Below are positions 26,685 to 34,772 of a stretch of DNA of 64,000 bases, one piece after another. How positions within the stretch are numbered: position 1 is the first letter of the stretch; each line of letters opens with the position of its first letter. The notes beneath the pieces were generated by a model. That model did not search any database. It was not told the origin of the DNA and saw only the letters and a program-made list of their open reading frames with translations. The translations under genes and the position numbers were made by a program. Origin of the DNA: Arthrobacter sp. 9V (GTDB lineage Bacteria; Actinomycetota; Actinomycetes; Actinomycetales; Micrococcaceae); the NCBI RefSeq assembly GCF_902506065.1, contig NZ_LR732912.1, positions 606,003 to 670,002 on the forward strand, written 5' to 3'.

Positions 26685-27587
26685 TCACACGACCAACCGC
26701 AGCGGCCTCTGCCCCAGCTGAACGATGATTTCCTGCCCCCACGACGCCGTCAGTCGGTCATCTTCCATGCCGTCGCCGAAGACCACCAGCTGATCGGAGG
26801 CCACGGTGACCCGCAGGACTTCGCTGGCTTCCAGGACGCCCTCCGTCAATGAAGCTCCGCTGACGGGGGAGGGCCACGCTTCGCGGACGAACCACGCCAG
26901 CCGCGGATCGGTGGGGGCAGGAAGGGCGCGTCCACCGCGTTCCAGGGCGATCGATGCGCACCAGCCCGTTGCCCCTGTACCGGTGGAAACGATAAGGCCC
27001 GACGACGACTGCCGCTCAGTTTGGCCGCCCGGCTGGGTGAAACTGGGGGCCGTAACGGTGTACTTGGCTGACTGGTGGGAGGCGTGCCCGACGAAAACTT
27101 CGTTGAGCGCCGAAAGCTGCTGACCGTCGTCGAGCGTTGCCGTTACGGTGGTGAGGTTTTGGCAGCGAAGGTGGGCAGTATCGGCGGTGCCGAGAAGGGC
27201 GGCAGCCGCTGCCGGCGTGTGCCGAACCAGCACTCCGGGGTTGGCGCCGGGCTCGGGATCGATGCCTATGACGGGCTGCCCGTTCAGGTATTTGGCGACG
27301 TTCGCCACCAGCCCGTCCTGCCCCACCACGGCGATGATGTCCTCGGCGGTGAGCAGGAAGCGGCTCAAGTCGGCGCGTTCCACTTCCGCCTGCCGCCAAT
27401 CGGACGGTACTGCAGCCCTGATGGTTGCCAGGGCGGAAGTGAGCCGGTCATGCCGGTCCTGCACGTCCTGGATGCTGCGGCCACGGGTGCGGAGGAAAAA
27501 TTCGGCTTGGCCGCGGGTGGCATGCCGGTCCAGTAGTTCCTGGAGTTCGGTTCGCCGGTGGACTATGACGATTCGCGGAGTTGCCAT
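26685..27587 (-). CDS. Divergent NAD(+) kinase-like protein
   Basis: A 300-residue protein with the order of motifs seen in NAD/diacylglycerol-type kinases: VVGQDGLVANVAKYL in place of the GGDGT loop, LNEVFVGH in place of the NE/D segment, and STGTGATGW in place of STPTGSTAY. The first motif keeps G-x-D-G but has changed flanks, so activity on NAD is uncertain. It lies 9 bp after the SPFH gene in the same operon, facing an NrtR-type regulator of NAD metabolism, which supports a link to nicotinamide nucleotides. Confidence 0.75.
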   Translation of the reverse strand: MATPRIVIVHRRTELQELLDRHATRGQAEFFLRTRGRSIQDVQDRHDRLTSALATIRAAVPSDWRQAEVERADLSRFLLTAEDIIAVVGQDGLVANVAKYLNGQPVIGIDPEPGANPGVLVRHTPAAAAALLGTADTAHLRCQNLTTVTATLDDGQQLSALNEVFVGHASHQSAKYTVTAPSFTQPGGQTERQSSSGLIVSTGTGATGWCASIALERGGRALPAPTDPRLAWFVREAWPSPVSGASLTEGVLEASEVLRVTVASDQLVVFGDGMEDDRLTASWGQEIIVQLGQRPLRLVV

Positions 27588-27596
27588 GACGGGTCC

Positions 27597-28616
27597 TTAC
27601 TTGGTGGCTTCAACGGTGGCGGCGGGTTCCTTGAACAGTCCGGCGAGTGCTCCGCTGAGCAGGTCCGGGGTGATGGTGAGGTTGCCGATGTTCGGCAGGC
27701 TGCCGGCCGCGTCCTTCAGGGCCAGTGCCAACAGCGTGGCCTGTTCCATGCCGCGGTAGACCTCCATGGTGGCGGCTTCGCGGGCTGCGGCTGCTTCACC
27801 GACGAGTCGGATCTGGTTGGCTTCGGCCGCGGCGCCAATGCCCTTTCGTTCAGCTGAACCCTGTGCCTCGATAAGTCCCGCGGCTGCCTTCTCTTCAGCT
27901 GCGCGGCGTGCGTTGGCACCTTCCTGGGCCACCAGGTTTTCGCGGCGGACGGCCAGTTCGATCTGGCTCGCCATCTCGTTCTCGGAGATGGTGCGTTCAC
28001 GCTCGACGGCGACTGCCCGCCTTTCGTACACAGCCCGGTCTGCTTCGGCTTGGAGTTGCTCGCGGACCGGAGTCTGCAGTGCGCGTTCAACATCAGATTC
28101 GGGCCGCACGGCCAGAACCTGGACGCCCAGAATTTCGATGCCGGTGGACTGCAGCCTGGCGTCGGCGCGCAGGGCTTCGGTGAGGACCAGCCGGAGTTGG
28201 CTCACTCCGCGTTCCAAGGCTTCGGCCAGCGTGGTGGTGGCGATCTGGTCTATCGCGTGGCTCTGGCACAACTGTCCGATGATGGTGGACACCTGCTCGC
28301 GGCCTGTTGCCGGAGCTTTCCCAGCTGTCTGGAGACCGAAGTCGAGGCGGGTGGAGACGGCCACGGGGTCAATGAAGCGGTAGGTGACGTTGGCCTGCAC
28401 GCTGACGTCCTGGTGGTCGCGGGTGATGGCGTGGAAGAGCGTGGGCAGTTCCTGATCATCCACGGGAACCTCGCTGAGCACGGAATTTGCCGGCCGGAAC
28501 CAGAACGCCTGGCCCACTCCTTGGTGCCGCACGGCGCCCTTCTGAAGGTGTACTACATAACCGGTGGGGCTGCCAAGGAAGTGGCTGATCCAGGGGTAGC
28601 GCTTGATGTTTGCCAT
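27597..28616 (-). CDS. SPFH/band 7 domain protein
   Basis: A protein of about 339 residues with a typical SPFH domain (residues 20-200) followed by a long Ala/Glu-rich coiled coil (ERRAVAVERERTISENEMASQIEL...) and a hydrophobic C-terminal part. Unlike most stomatins it lacks an N-terminal membrane helix. ATG 28616 is chosen because GAGGCG precedes it. Such proteins scaffold membrane microdomains. It is the first gene of the operon controlled from the divergent NrtR promoter region. Confidence 0.88.
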   Translation of the reverse strand: MANIKRYPWISHFLGSPTGYVVHLQKGAVRHQGVGQAFWFRPANSVLSEVPVDDQELPTLFHAITRDHQDVSVQANVTYRFIDPVAVSTRLDFGLQTAGKAPATGREQVSTIIGQLCQSHAIDQIATTTLAEALERGVSQLRLVLTEALRADARLQSTGIEILGVQVLAVRPESDVERALQTPVREQLQAEADRAVYERRAVAVERERTISENEMASQIELAVRRENLVAQEGANARRAAEEKAAAGLIEAQGSAERKGIGAAAEANQIRLVGEAAAAREAATMEVYRGMEQATLLALALKDAAGSLPNIGNLTITPDLLSGALAGLFKEPAATVEATK

Positions 28617-28638
28617 GATGCTCGCCTCTTTCATTTAG

Positions 28639-28721
28639 TTGTCGTCAATTTGACGATAACCAAACACTAGAACGGCTCACCCTTTATTGTCAACATGACG
28701 ATAACTATCTACGATGGAGGC
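28639..28721. promoter_or_regulatory. Divergent promoters with two NrtR-type operators
   Basis: Two 21-bp palindromes share the form TTrTyGTCA-N3-TGACGATAA, at 28639-28659 and 28684-28704, with centres 45 bp apart. Rightward: TTGTCA (28687-28692), a 17-bp spacer, then TACGAT (28710-28715), placing transcription start at about 28722. Leftward: TTGACA (28693-28688), an 18-bp spacer, then TAGTGT. Copy 2 covers both -35 boxes and copy 1 covers the leftward start, so one repressor could close both promoters. Confidence 0.75.
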
Positions 28722-29456
28722 ATGCCTGAATCCCATCCGGCGCCGCAGCGATTTCCGGTGACAGTCGACGTCGTCGCCCTGACCGTGCGCGACGCCAAGC
28801 TGAACGTCCTTCTCATCACCCGCCTCATCGAACCCTTCCGCGGCAAACTCGCGCTGCCGGGTGGCTTTGTCCTCGCGGGCGAGGAACTGCTGGAGGCGGC
28901 GGGCCGCGAGCTTGCGGAAGAGACCGGCGTCGAACATCTGCCGGGACATCTGGAGCAGCTGGGAAGTTATGGACCCAAGGGGCGCGATCCCCGCGGAGAC
29001 GTCCTCACGGTGGCGCATCTGCTGCTGGCGCCGGACTTCCCGGTGTTGACGGCAGGAAGTGACGCTGAGCAGGCTGCCTGGTATCCGGTGCAGGACGTCC
29101 TTGACGGATCACTTGAGTTGGCTTTCGATCACGCCCGGATCCTGGACGACGCCTTGGAGCGGGCAAAGTCCAAGCTGGAATATTCACCCTTGGGCGCGGC
29201 CTTCTGTGGCGAGGAATTCACGGTTGCCCAACTCCGCACGGTGTACGAGGCGGTGTGGGGGACGCGCCTTGACCCGCGGAACTTCCACAGAAAAGCCACC
29301 GGAACGCCCGGCTTCCTGGAAGACACAGGGCGAATGACAACAGGCGACGCCGGGCGGCCGGCTGCCCTGTTCAGGCTCGCCCCCGAGGCGCGCCCGACGC
29401 CGGGCCAGCCCACCCGGGCGGTACTGAACCCCCCGCTGATGCGCCCCCGCGAATAA
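28722..29456 (+). CDS. nrtR: NrtR-type Nudix transcriptional regulator
   Basis: A protein of about 244 residues. The N-terminal Nudix domain binds, and may hydrolyse, ADP-ribose-type ligands; the Nudix box reads GGFVLAGEELLEAAGRELAEE. The C-terminal 80 residues (TVAQLRTVYEAVWG...NFHRKATGTPGFLEDTGR) form the winged-helix domain that defines NrtR. I take ATG 28722, which coincides with the predicted transcription start, so the mRNA would be leaderless; ATG 28695 would lie within the operator. It probably represses itself and the SPFH/NAD-kinase-like pair. Confidence 0.88.
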   Translation: MPESHPAPQRFPVTVDVVALTVRDAKLNVLLITRLIEPFRGKLALPGGFVLAGEELLEAAGRELAEETGVEHLPGHLEQLGSYGPKGRDPRGDVLTVAHLLLAPDFPVLTAGSDAEQAAWYPVQDVLDGSLELAFDHARILDDALERAKSKLEYSPLGAAFCGEEFTVAQLRTVYEAVWGTRLDPRNFHRKATGTPGFLEDTGRMTTGDAGRPAALFRLAPEARPTPGQPTRAVLNPPLMRPRE

Positions 29457-29466
29457 CGCCCCTGCG

Positions 29467-29535
29467 CACCCAACTGGGGGACAGTAAACGCTCTACTGGG
29501 GGCTCAGTAGGCCGTTATCTGTCCCCGGGGTTTGC
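29467..29535. repeat. Palindromic repeat, family 1 copy 1
   Basis: The core at 29477-29526 has outer arms GGGGACAG and CTGTCCCC, adjoining AAACG and CGTTA, and an inner stem CTACTG/CAGTAG. It lies between the convergent nrtR and small membrane protein genes and contains the latter's stop region. It closely matches 30088-30137. Confidence 0.75.
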
Positions 29536-29971
29536 CGGCATGGTTCAGGATGGAAGCGGCTGTGTACTCGGGGTCCGGCGTGGAGATGAGCCACGTGCGC
29601 CTGGGGGTCTCCAGGACGATGGCCGGACCGCCGACCAGCAACCCCCACGTTCGCTGGCCCAAGTACCTCACGCCGAAACCTTCGATCATGGAACTGGATG
29701 CCGCAGGGGAGGCATCAATGATGTCCTGCAACGGGATCGTCTTGGAGTAGAAGGGCCGGCATCTGACCGTCAGGTTCTGGCCTGTCGCCTCAATGGTCAC
29801 GCTTATTCGGAGTACCCAAACTGTCAGGAGCGCAATGACCGCAACCAGTGCTGCGCTCATCACCAGAACTCCGCTGGGAATGGCCGTTGCAATGATGAAG
29901 AAGCAGAGCAGGCCCACCACACTAGCGATGACCTTCTGAGAGCCGCGACTGATCCGGGCCTCTGAAATCAC
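29504..29971 (-). CDS. Small membrane protein, unknown
   Basis: A 155-residue protein with two adjacent hydrophobic helices (residues 15-55) followed by a beta-rich soluble domain (RISVTIEATGQNLTVRCRPF ... YTAASILNHAG), in the style of bacterial PH-like (DUF3093-type) proteins. The GTG start at 29971 lacks a clear ribosome-binding site. The last six residues (GQITAY) and the stop are encoded inside a palindromic repeat. Function unknown. Confidence 0.7.
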   Translation of the reverse strand: MISEARISRGSQKVIASVVGLLCFFIIATAIPSGVLVMSAALVAVIALLTVWVLRISVTIEATGQNLTVRCRPFYSKTIPLQDIIDASPAASSSMIEGFGVRYLGQRTWGLLVGGPAIVLETPRRTWLISTPDPEYTAASILNHAGKPRGQITAY

Positions 29972-30080
29972 TGCTGACTTCCACGGGAGTGTTTGCCAAG
30001 TGTACGCATGGGGCCGAGCCTACTGGTCGTGGGATGGGGAACTAGTCAAGTGGTCGCGCGGCCAGAGAGTGACGGGCTGC

Positions 30081-30147
30081 CCAACCAGGGGACAGTAAAC
30101 GCTCCATTGAGCGCTCAATAGGACGTTATCTGTCCCCTAGTTGGGTG
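30081..30147. repeat. Palindromic repeat, family 1 copy 2
   Basis: The core at 30088-30137 repeats the family 1 design: GGGGACAG/CTGTCCCC outside and ATTGAGC/GCTCAAT inside. Flanking CCCAAC and GTTGGG extend the outer stem. It encodes the last residues (GQITSY) of the kinase-like gene, as copy 1 does for its neighbour. Confidence 0.75.
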
Positions 30148-30750
30148 AGTGGGTGGGGGCGGAGATAGGTGAGCGGGTGCGTTGCTGGTGGAATGGATGG
30201 CCCGGTTCAGTTGGGCCAGGACGTCGCCGGGTTCTCCGTTGGCGTCCACCACTACAAACCGGTCAAACTCGGGAAGTGAACGGTACGCCTCCCGGAATGC
30301 CCGGAGATCCGCCACCGTCTCCTGGTCCGTGCCACGCGCCATGACCCGCTGGTGGGCAACGGTGGGGTCCGTGTCGAAGTGCACGTGCAGGTCAGCCGCG
30401 GGCAGCTTCTCCAGCAGCCAGGGAAGCAGTTTGCCGCGGCCCAGCCCGGTAGCCCGGCGCAGAGCCAGTTGGCAGTGGAGGTGGCGGTCCATCACCACCA
30501 GGCCATCAAACTGCCGGGCCCGTGCATGGTTGACCAGCACGTTGAACAGTCGAACGCCGGTTTCGACGAAGTCCACTACGCGTGGAGCCGCTGTCCATCC
30601 AAACCTCTCGGACAACAGCGACATCCTCCGGCGGGCAGCATGATTACTGAGCAGCAGGGCACTTCGTCCTTCAGCGCGAGCGGAATCGACCAAGGCGCGG
30701 GCCGCCGTCGTTTTTCCTGAGCCGTCAATTCCCGTCAGAACAATGAGCAT
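30115..30750 (-). CDS. Thymidylate kinase-like P-loop protein
   Basis: A protein of about 211 residues. The Walker A loop GIDGSGKTTAARAL lies at the N-terminus, followed by VVMDRHLHCQLALRR (the DR-x motif region of thymidylate kinases) and a lid-like RVMARGTDQETVAD segment. It would phosphorylate a nucleoside monophosphate, but it is not certain that it is the housekeeping Tmk. ATG 30750 follows GGAGGG. The C-terminal tail is Pro-rich and ends within a palindromic repeat, suggesting that repeat insertion rewrote the 3' end. Confidence 0.8.
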   Translation of the reverse strand: MLIVLTGIDGSGKTTAARALVDSARAEGRSALLLSNHAARRRMSLLSERFGWTAAPRVVDFVETGVRLFNVLVNHARARQFDGLVVMDRHLHCQLALRRATGLGRGKLLPWLLEKLPAADLHVHFDTDPTVAHQRVMARGTDQETVADLRAFREAYRSLPEFDRFVVVDANGEPGDVLAQLNRAIHSTSNAPAHLSPPPPTHPTRGQITSY

Positions 30751-30847
30751 GAGCCCTCCCTTCGTCTTCTGTACAACTCGTTCCATGTACAACGCGGGGA
30801 GAACGCCACTTGTGCCGGTTGAGGCGCAGATCACAACCCGGCCCGGT

Positions 30848-31666
30848 TCAGTCCAAGGGCCGCCAAGCGAACTGCGGCTGCTCGCGATTCAGGAAGGCGT
30901 TGATGCCGATTCCCATATCCGGGCTCTCCGACATGGCCGACCAGGCGTCCGCCCATTCTGTGTTCAGCTCTAGCGGGTCGGCATCGGCCAGGTCAACCAG
31001 CCGCTTCATCGCATGCATTGAGAACAGGGACCTGTTCCGCAGCGTACTGACAAGTGCCGCGCACTTCTCCTCAAAAGACTCTGAAGGCACGACGTCGGCC
31101 ACCAGCCCCAGTGCCCGGGCCTCGGTTGCGCTAAATGTCAGTCCGGTGAGGAGGATGTATTTCGCATTGGCGCTTCCCACGAGCCGGACGAGGCGTTCCA
31201 GGCCCGGGCGGGGGTAGATGATCCCGATTTTGGCCGGAGTCAGTCCGATCACGGCGCGCTGGTTGGCGATGATGAAGTCACAAGCCGAGGCGATCTGCCA
31301 GCCGCCGCCCATGCAGGCACCGTCCACTAAAGACACGGACGGCTTGGTGAGGGATGCGATAGCAGCATCAGCTGCGCTGAGGTGGTCCACCGATGAACCG
31401 TCCGGCTGAGGATCCACCAGCACGGAAGCGAGTTCGCTGATGGAAGCCCCGGCACAGAACGTATCCCCGGCTCCTCGCAGCACCACCACGGCAACATCCG
31501 GATCAGCATCCAGGCGTGGCATCAGCTCTTGGATCTCCAGGCACATGGCACGGGTCAGGGCATTCCGCTGAGCAACGTTGGAGATCTCCACAGTGGCCAC
31601 GCCATCGGCAATCTCATGGGAAACGTGAGCAATTCGGGGGCGCACTACGTCAGAAACACTGCTCAT
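30848..31666 (-). CDS. Enoyl-CoA hydratase/isomerase family protein
   Basis: A protein of about 272 residues of the crotonase fold. The oxyanion-hole segments AGDTFCAGASISEL and DGACMGGGWQIASACDF are present, as is the acidic-helix region around PAKIGIIYPRPG. ATG 31666 overlaps the stop of the upstream CoA-transferase gene (ATGA). The substrate is unknown; the pairing with a CaiB-type CoA transferase and a divergent IclR regulator suggests use of an organic acid through its CoA ester. Confidence 0.88.
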   Translation of the reverse strand: MSSVSDVVRPRIAHVSHEIADGVATVEISNVAQRNALTRAMCLEIQELMPRLDADPDVAVVVLRGAGDTFCAGASISELASVLVDPQPDGSSVDHLSAADAAIASLTKPSVSLVDGACMGGGWQIASACDFIIANQRAVIGLTPAKIGIIYPRPGLERLVRLVGSANAKYILLTGLTFSATEARALGLVADVVPSESFEEKCAALVSTLRNRSLFSMHAMKRLVDLADADPLELNTEWADAWSAMSESPDMGIGINAFLNREQPQFAWRPLD

Positions 31667-32880
31667 TGCTGAGCTCCGATCTTCGCCGGTCCGCACATGA
31701 TGCGGCCCTCACGCTCAAGCCGGGTGACGTCGTCGAGCGTCATTCCAAACTCCATCAGGACATCCGCAGTGTGCTCGCCCAACAGCGGCGGGGGAGAGAG
31801 AATTTCGCTGGCCTCACCGTCCAGGCTGAGTGGCCCCCGGAGCAGCGGGAGTTCGGAGCCATCCACGCGCTCGAGCCGCTGCACCAGGCCCAGTGCGGCC
31901 ACCTGTTCGGACGCAAGGGCCTGCGTGTAGTCAAAGATGGGGCCACAAGGAATTCCGGCCTGGCTGATCAATGGAACCCAATCGGCGGCGGACTTGGCGG
32001 CAAGGGCAGTTTCAATGAGCTCGGACAGCTGGTCCCTGTTGGCCGATCGGTCCGCTCCAGTGATGAACCGGGGATCCTCAACGGCCCCGGGAAGACCGAG
32101 CAGGCCGCAGAACGTCCGCCATTGCTTGTCACTTCCCACGGCAATATTGATGGACTCCGTAGCTGTGGTGAACATGCCATACGGGGCGATTACAGGGTGG
32201 TTGTTGCCCTGCGGGGTGGATGCTTCGCCGAGGCTCAGGGCCTTCTGTCCTTGAAACGCCGAGAGATTGAGTGCGGTCTCCAAAAGCGAGGTGGACACCC
32301 GGCCCGGGCGCTCGCCGTTTTGGGCTCCAAGGAGTGAAGCGACAATCCCGAATGCGCAAATCATCCCCGAGGTGATGTCCACGATCGGTACCCCCACGCG
32401 ATAGGCCGAGCCTGGCCCAGGGCCGGTGACGGACATCAGCCCGGACATTCCCTGGATGACCTGGTCCAGGCCGGCGTCGTCTTTGAGGGGGCCGGTGTTG
32501 CCGAATCCTGTCACGGACGCAACCACGAGCCCCGGGTTTAACTCGTCCAGTCGTGCAGGAGTAAACCCCATTTTCTCCAACGTGCCGGGCTTGAAGTTCT
32601 CCACCAGGACCTCTGCGCCGGCGATCAAATCGGAGAGGATGTCGCGCCCTTCGTCAGAGTAGAAGTCGATGCACACCGACACTTTGTTGCGGTTGACGGA
32701 GTCGAAGTAGAGGCTGTGACCGTTTTGGAACGGGGGCCACTGGCGGGCCGTGTCGCCCCCGTTGACGCTTTCCACCTTGATGATCCTGGCACCCATATCG
32801 GCCAGGAGTGCGGTGCAGTAGGGGCCGGCAAGTGCTCGGCTGAGATCGATCACGGTTATTCCGCGCAGTGGTTTGAGCAT
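31663..32880 (-). CDS. CaiB/BaiF family (class III) CoA-transferase
   Basis: A protein of about 405 residues. It opens with LRGITVIDLSRALAGPYCT, the typical N-terminus of formyl-CoA-transferase relatives, and has RNKVSVCIDFYSDEGR plus VLVENFKPGTLEKMG. The catalytic aspartate of the family should be in the GLDQVIQGMSG/GVPIVDITSG region. It transfers CoA between organic acids. ATG 32880 follows GAAAGGTG. It is the first gene of a two-gene operon divergent from iclR. Confidence 0.9.
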   Translation of the reverse strand: MLKPLRGITVIDLSRALAGPYCTALLADMGARIIKVESVNGGDTARQWPPFQNGHSLYFDSVNRNKVSVCIDFYSDEGRDILSDLIAGAEVLVENFKPGTLEKMGFTPARLDELNPGLVVASVTGFGNTGPLKDDAGLDQVIQGMSGLMSVTGPGPGSAYRVGVPIVDITSGMICAFGIVASLLGAQNGERPGRVSTSLLETALNLSAFQGQKALSLGEASTPQGNNHPVIAPYGMFTTATESINIAVGSDKQWRTFCGLLGLPGAVEDPRFITGADRSANRDQLSELIETALAAKSAADWVPLISQAGIPCGPIFDYTQALASEQVAALGLVQRLERVDGSELPLLRGPLSLDGEASEILSPPPLLGEHTADVLMEFGMTLDDVTRLEREGRIMCGPAKIGAQQ

Positions 32881-32949
32881 GGCGGGCACCTTTCGTCGGT
32901 TGGAGGGTTGGAGCACCCGGGGCCTAAGCCGCGGGACCTCCAAGCAGCT

Positions 32950-32975
32950 GGTTCACTGTGTGAACCGTTGGTTCA
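32950..32975. promoter_or_regulatory. IclR-type operator of three overlapping half-sites
   Basis: GGTTCAC-TGT-GTGAACC (32950-32966) is a perfect 17-bp palindrome that overlaps a second one, TGAACC-GTT-GGTTCA (32961-32975), sharing the middle half-site. It lies between the divergent CoA-transferase and iclR genes. Confidence 0.7.
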
Positions 32976-33034
32976 ATTTGGGAAGTCGCCTGTAATGTAG
33001 GGCACTGAGGGAAGTCGGTCAAGCGGGAGTGTGG

Positions 33035-33799
33035 ATGAGTACGCAGAGCGTGGTCACGGCAATTCGTGTGTTGGAAGCGGTCTCGGACAACCAGCCGGCG
33101 GGCTTGTCTGAGCTAAGCCGCGAGGTGGATGTACCCAAGGCAACCGTCCTGCGCATGCTCAGGACGCTGGGTGAATTGGGGTGGGTGGCGCAGTCCGAGG
33201 CTCAGGCCGGAAAATGGGTCCTGACCAACCATGCCTTTGCCGTTGCAAGCCGTGGAAGCAGCGGTTCGGTCATCCGTGACGCCGCCATGGGCCCACTGAA
33301 CGCGCTGCAGTTGGACACCACCGAAACCGTTCACCTGGCAGTGCCGGACCGCGGGTACATGCTGATCATTGAGCGCCTGGACACCCCACACGTCCTCCGC
33401 GCGTTCCTGCCCCTGGGTTCGCGGCTTCCCATGCACGCTTCTTCCACGGGGATGGCCTACCTTTCGGCAGCTGATGAGGCGTTCGTGGATGAATATCTTT
33501 CCGGACCGCTGGAAGCCCTGACTCCCCGGACGGTGGTGGACCCTGCGCGGCTTCGGGCGATGATCGCGGACACCAGAGCCCGGGGATATTCCATCAACGA
33601 GCAAGGCCTCAGCACCGGAATCACGTCAATCGGCGTGCCTTTGTTGGGCTCCGGTGGTGTGGCGGCGGGTTCAATCTCCATATCCGGACCGTCAAGCAGA
33701 ATAGTGCCGGCCAAGTATCAGGAGTACGGCGAGGCAGCCGCGGGTACCGCTTTGGAGATCAGCCGCGCCTTGGGGGCGTTCTCCACAAAGGGTTACTAA
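33035..33799 (+). CDS. IclR-family transcriptional regulator
   Basis: A protein of about 254 residues: N-terminal winged helix (SVVTAIRVLEAVSDNQPAGLSELSREVDVPKATVLRMLRTL) and a C-terminal ligand-binding domain with the family's LPMHASSTGMAYL and GYSINEQGLSTGITSIGVP segments. ATG 33035 follows GGGAG by 5 nt; GTG 33029 is an alternative. Divergent to the CoA-transferase operon, it probably controls both through the overlapping palindromes between them. Confidence 0.92.
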   Translation: MSTQSVVTAIRVLEAVSDNQPAGLSELSREVDVPKATVLRMLRTLGELGWVAQSEAQAGKWVLTNHAFAVASRGSSGSVIRDAAMGPLNALQLDTTETVHLAVPDRGYMLIIERLDTPHVLRAFLPLGSRLPMHASSTGMAYLSAADEAFVDEYLSGPLEALTPRTVVDPARLRAMIADTRARGYSINEQGLSTGITSIGVPLLGSGGVAAGSISISGPSSRIVPAKYQEYGEAAAGTALEISRALGAFSTKGY

Positions 33800-33854
33800 G
33801 TTTCCCGTCCGAATACTTCGTTCCGGCGTAGTGCACGCCTATCATGATGCTATG

Positions 33855-33909
33855 TACGTACCCCTTACGGGCTCAGGGTCCGTTTGAACTAATTCCGTGG
33901 GGGTACGTA
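33855..33909. repeat. Palindrome downstream of iclR
   Basis: TACGTACCCC (33855-33864) pairs perfectly with GGGGTACGTA (33900-33909) across a 35-nt loop. It could act as terminator or operator; there is no T-run. Confidence 0.45.
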
Positions 33910-34031
33910 AGCGATATAGGGAAGTAATTCCCTGATCGGTGCCCGTTGGCATGGGTGGCGCTTCAGTAATGGAGTACCAGCGGACGCCTTCCTGAATAGA
34001 CAAACCGTTATTGAAAGGGATGCGTAGCTCA

Positions 34032-34190
34032 ATGAACACACTCTTAATAATCGCCGGTGTTATCGCGATCATCTTGCTCCTGGTAGGCGGATTCAATCAG
34101 GCACTCAGCTTCTTGCTGTGGGTTGGAATCATCCTGCTGGTGCTGGCCCTGATTGGCTGGGTAGTGGGCCGAGGCCGGTCGCGCGTATGA
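34032..34190 (+). CDS. 52-residue hydrophobic membrane protein
   Basis: Two hydrophobic helices (LLIIAGVIAIILLLVGG and FLLWVGIILLVLALIGWVV) and a short Arg-rich tail (GRGRSRV) make up nearly the whole protein. The stop overlaps the next ATG (ATGA). Similar tiny hydrophobic proteins are common in Arthrobacter-type stress gene clusters; no function is assigned. Confidence 0.7.
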   Translation: MNTLLIIAGVIAIILLLVGGFNQALSFLLWVGIILLVLALIGWVVGRGRSRV

Positions 34191-34450
34191 CAACAGACCC
34201 AAGCGAAGTTGCTGGTTTTGCGCAGGTTCGCGATGGGACCACCACCCCCGGACACCCGATTCCCAGAGATCCTGGGATGCCCGGCTCGAGCAATCAGGTG
34301 CCTGTAGGTGATGCATCGTCGGAAAGTCCGGACGACGCCGTCGATGCCGGTCCCAGCGAATCGGCCAGTCCGCCAGGACCAGCCGAGGAAAAGGACGAGA
34401 AGACCGCGGATTCGCGTGGTCTGACTACCGAAACCAATCCCACGGATTGA
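34187..34450 (+). CDS. Acidic hydrophilic small protein
   Basis: An 87-residue protein rich in Asp, Glu, Ser, Pro and Gly, probably disordered, with no hydrophobic core. It starts in the ATGA overlap with the preceding small membrane protein, which supports its being translated. It resembles in composition the acidic protein at 37345-37698. Function unknown. Confidence 0.55.
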   Translation: MTTDPSEVAGFAQVRDGTTTPGHPIPRDPGMPGSSNQVPVGDASSESPDDAVDAGPSESASPPGPAEEKDEKTADSRGLTTETNPTD

Positions 34451-34568
34451 TCGGCGCCAGCGCGGCCGCGAGCAGGAGAAATCCAGTCCGCGGCCGCGCT
34501 CTCTTGGCAACCCGGCATGTGGTTTGCCCTCTAATTGCTGGGAGCTGTCTTTAGCGATTGGAAAATGA

Positions 34569-34772
34569 ATGCGAATAGGTTCAATCATCGGGCTGTTCGT
34601 GGTGGTGTGGCTCATTATTGGTGCCATTGCTGCCGGTCAGCGGGGATATTTCACTTCTCCCCCCGCGCAGTGTTCACAGTTAGCCACCATCGCGTTGAAT
34701 ATTGTTGCCGGCCCGCTTAATTACACGGGCATGGATCCGCAAGGTGGCTGTGAGATTCCGCAGCCGTCATGA
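34569..34772 (+). CDS. Small single-span membrane protein
   Basis: A 67-residue protein: one N-terminal hydrophobic helix (IGSIIGLFVVVWLIIGAIAA) and a short outside domain with two Cys (AQCSQL and GGCEIP) that could form a disulfide. Its stop overlaps the start of the lipoprotein gene (ATGA). It may be co-expressed with the lipoprotein and the Nramp-like transporter. Confidence 0.7.
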   Translation: MRIGSIIGLFVVVWLIIGAIAAGQRGYFTSPPAQCSQLATIALNIVAGPLNYTGMDPQGGCEIPQPS

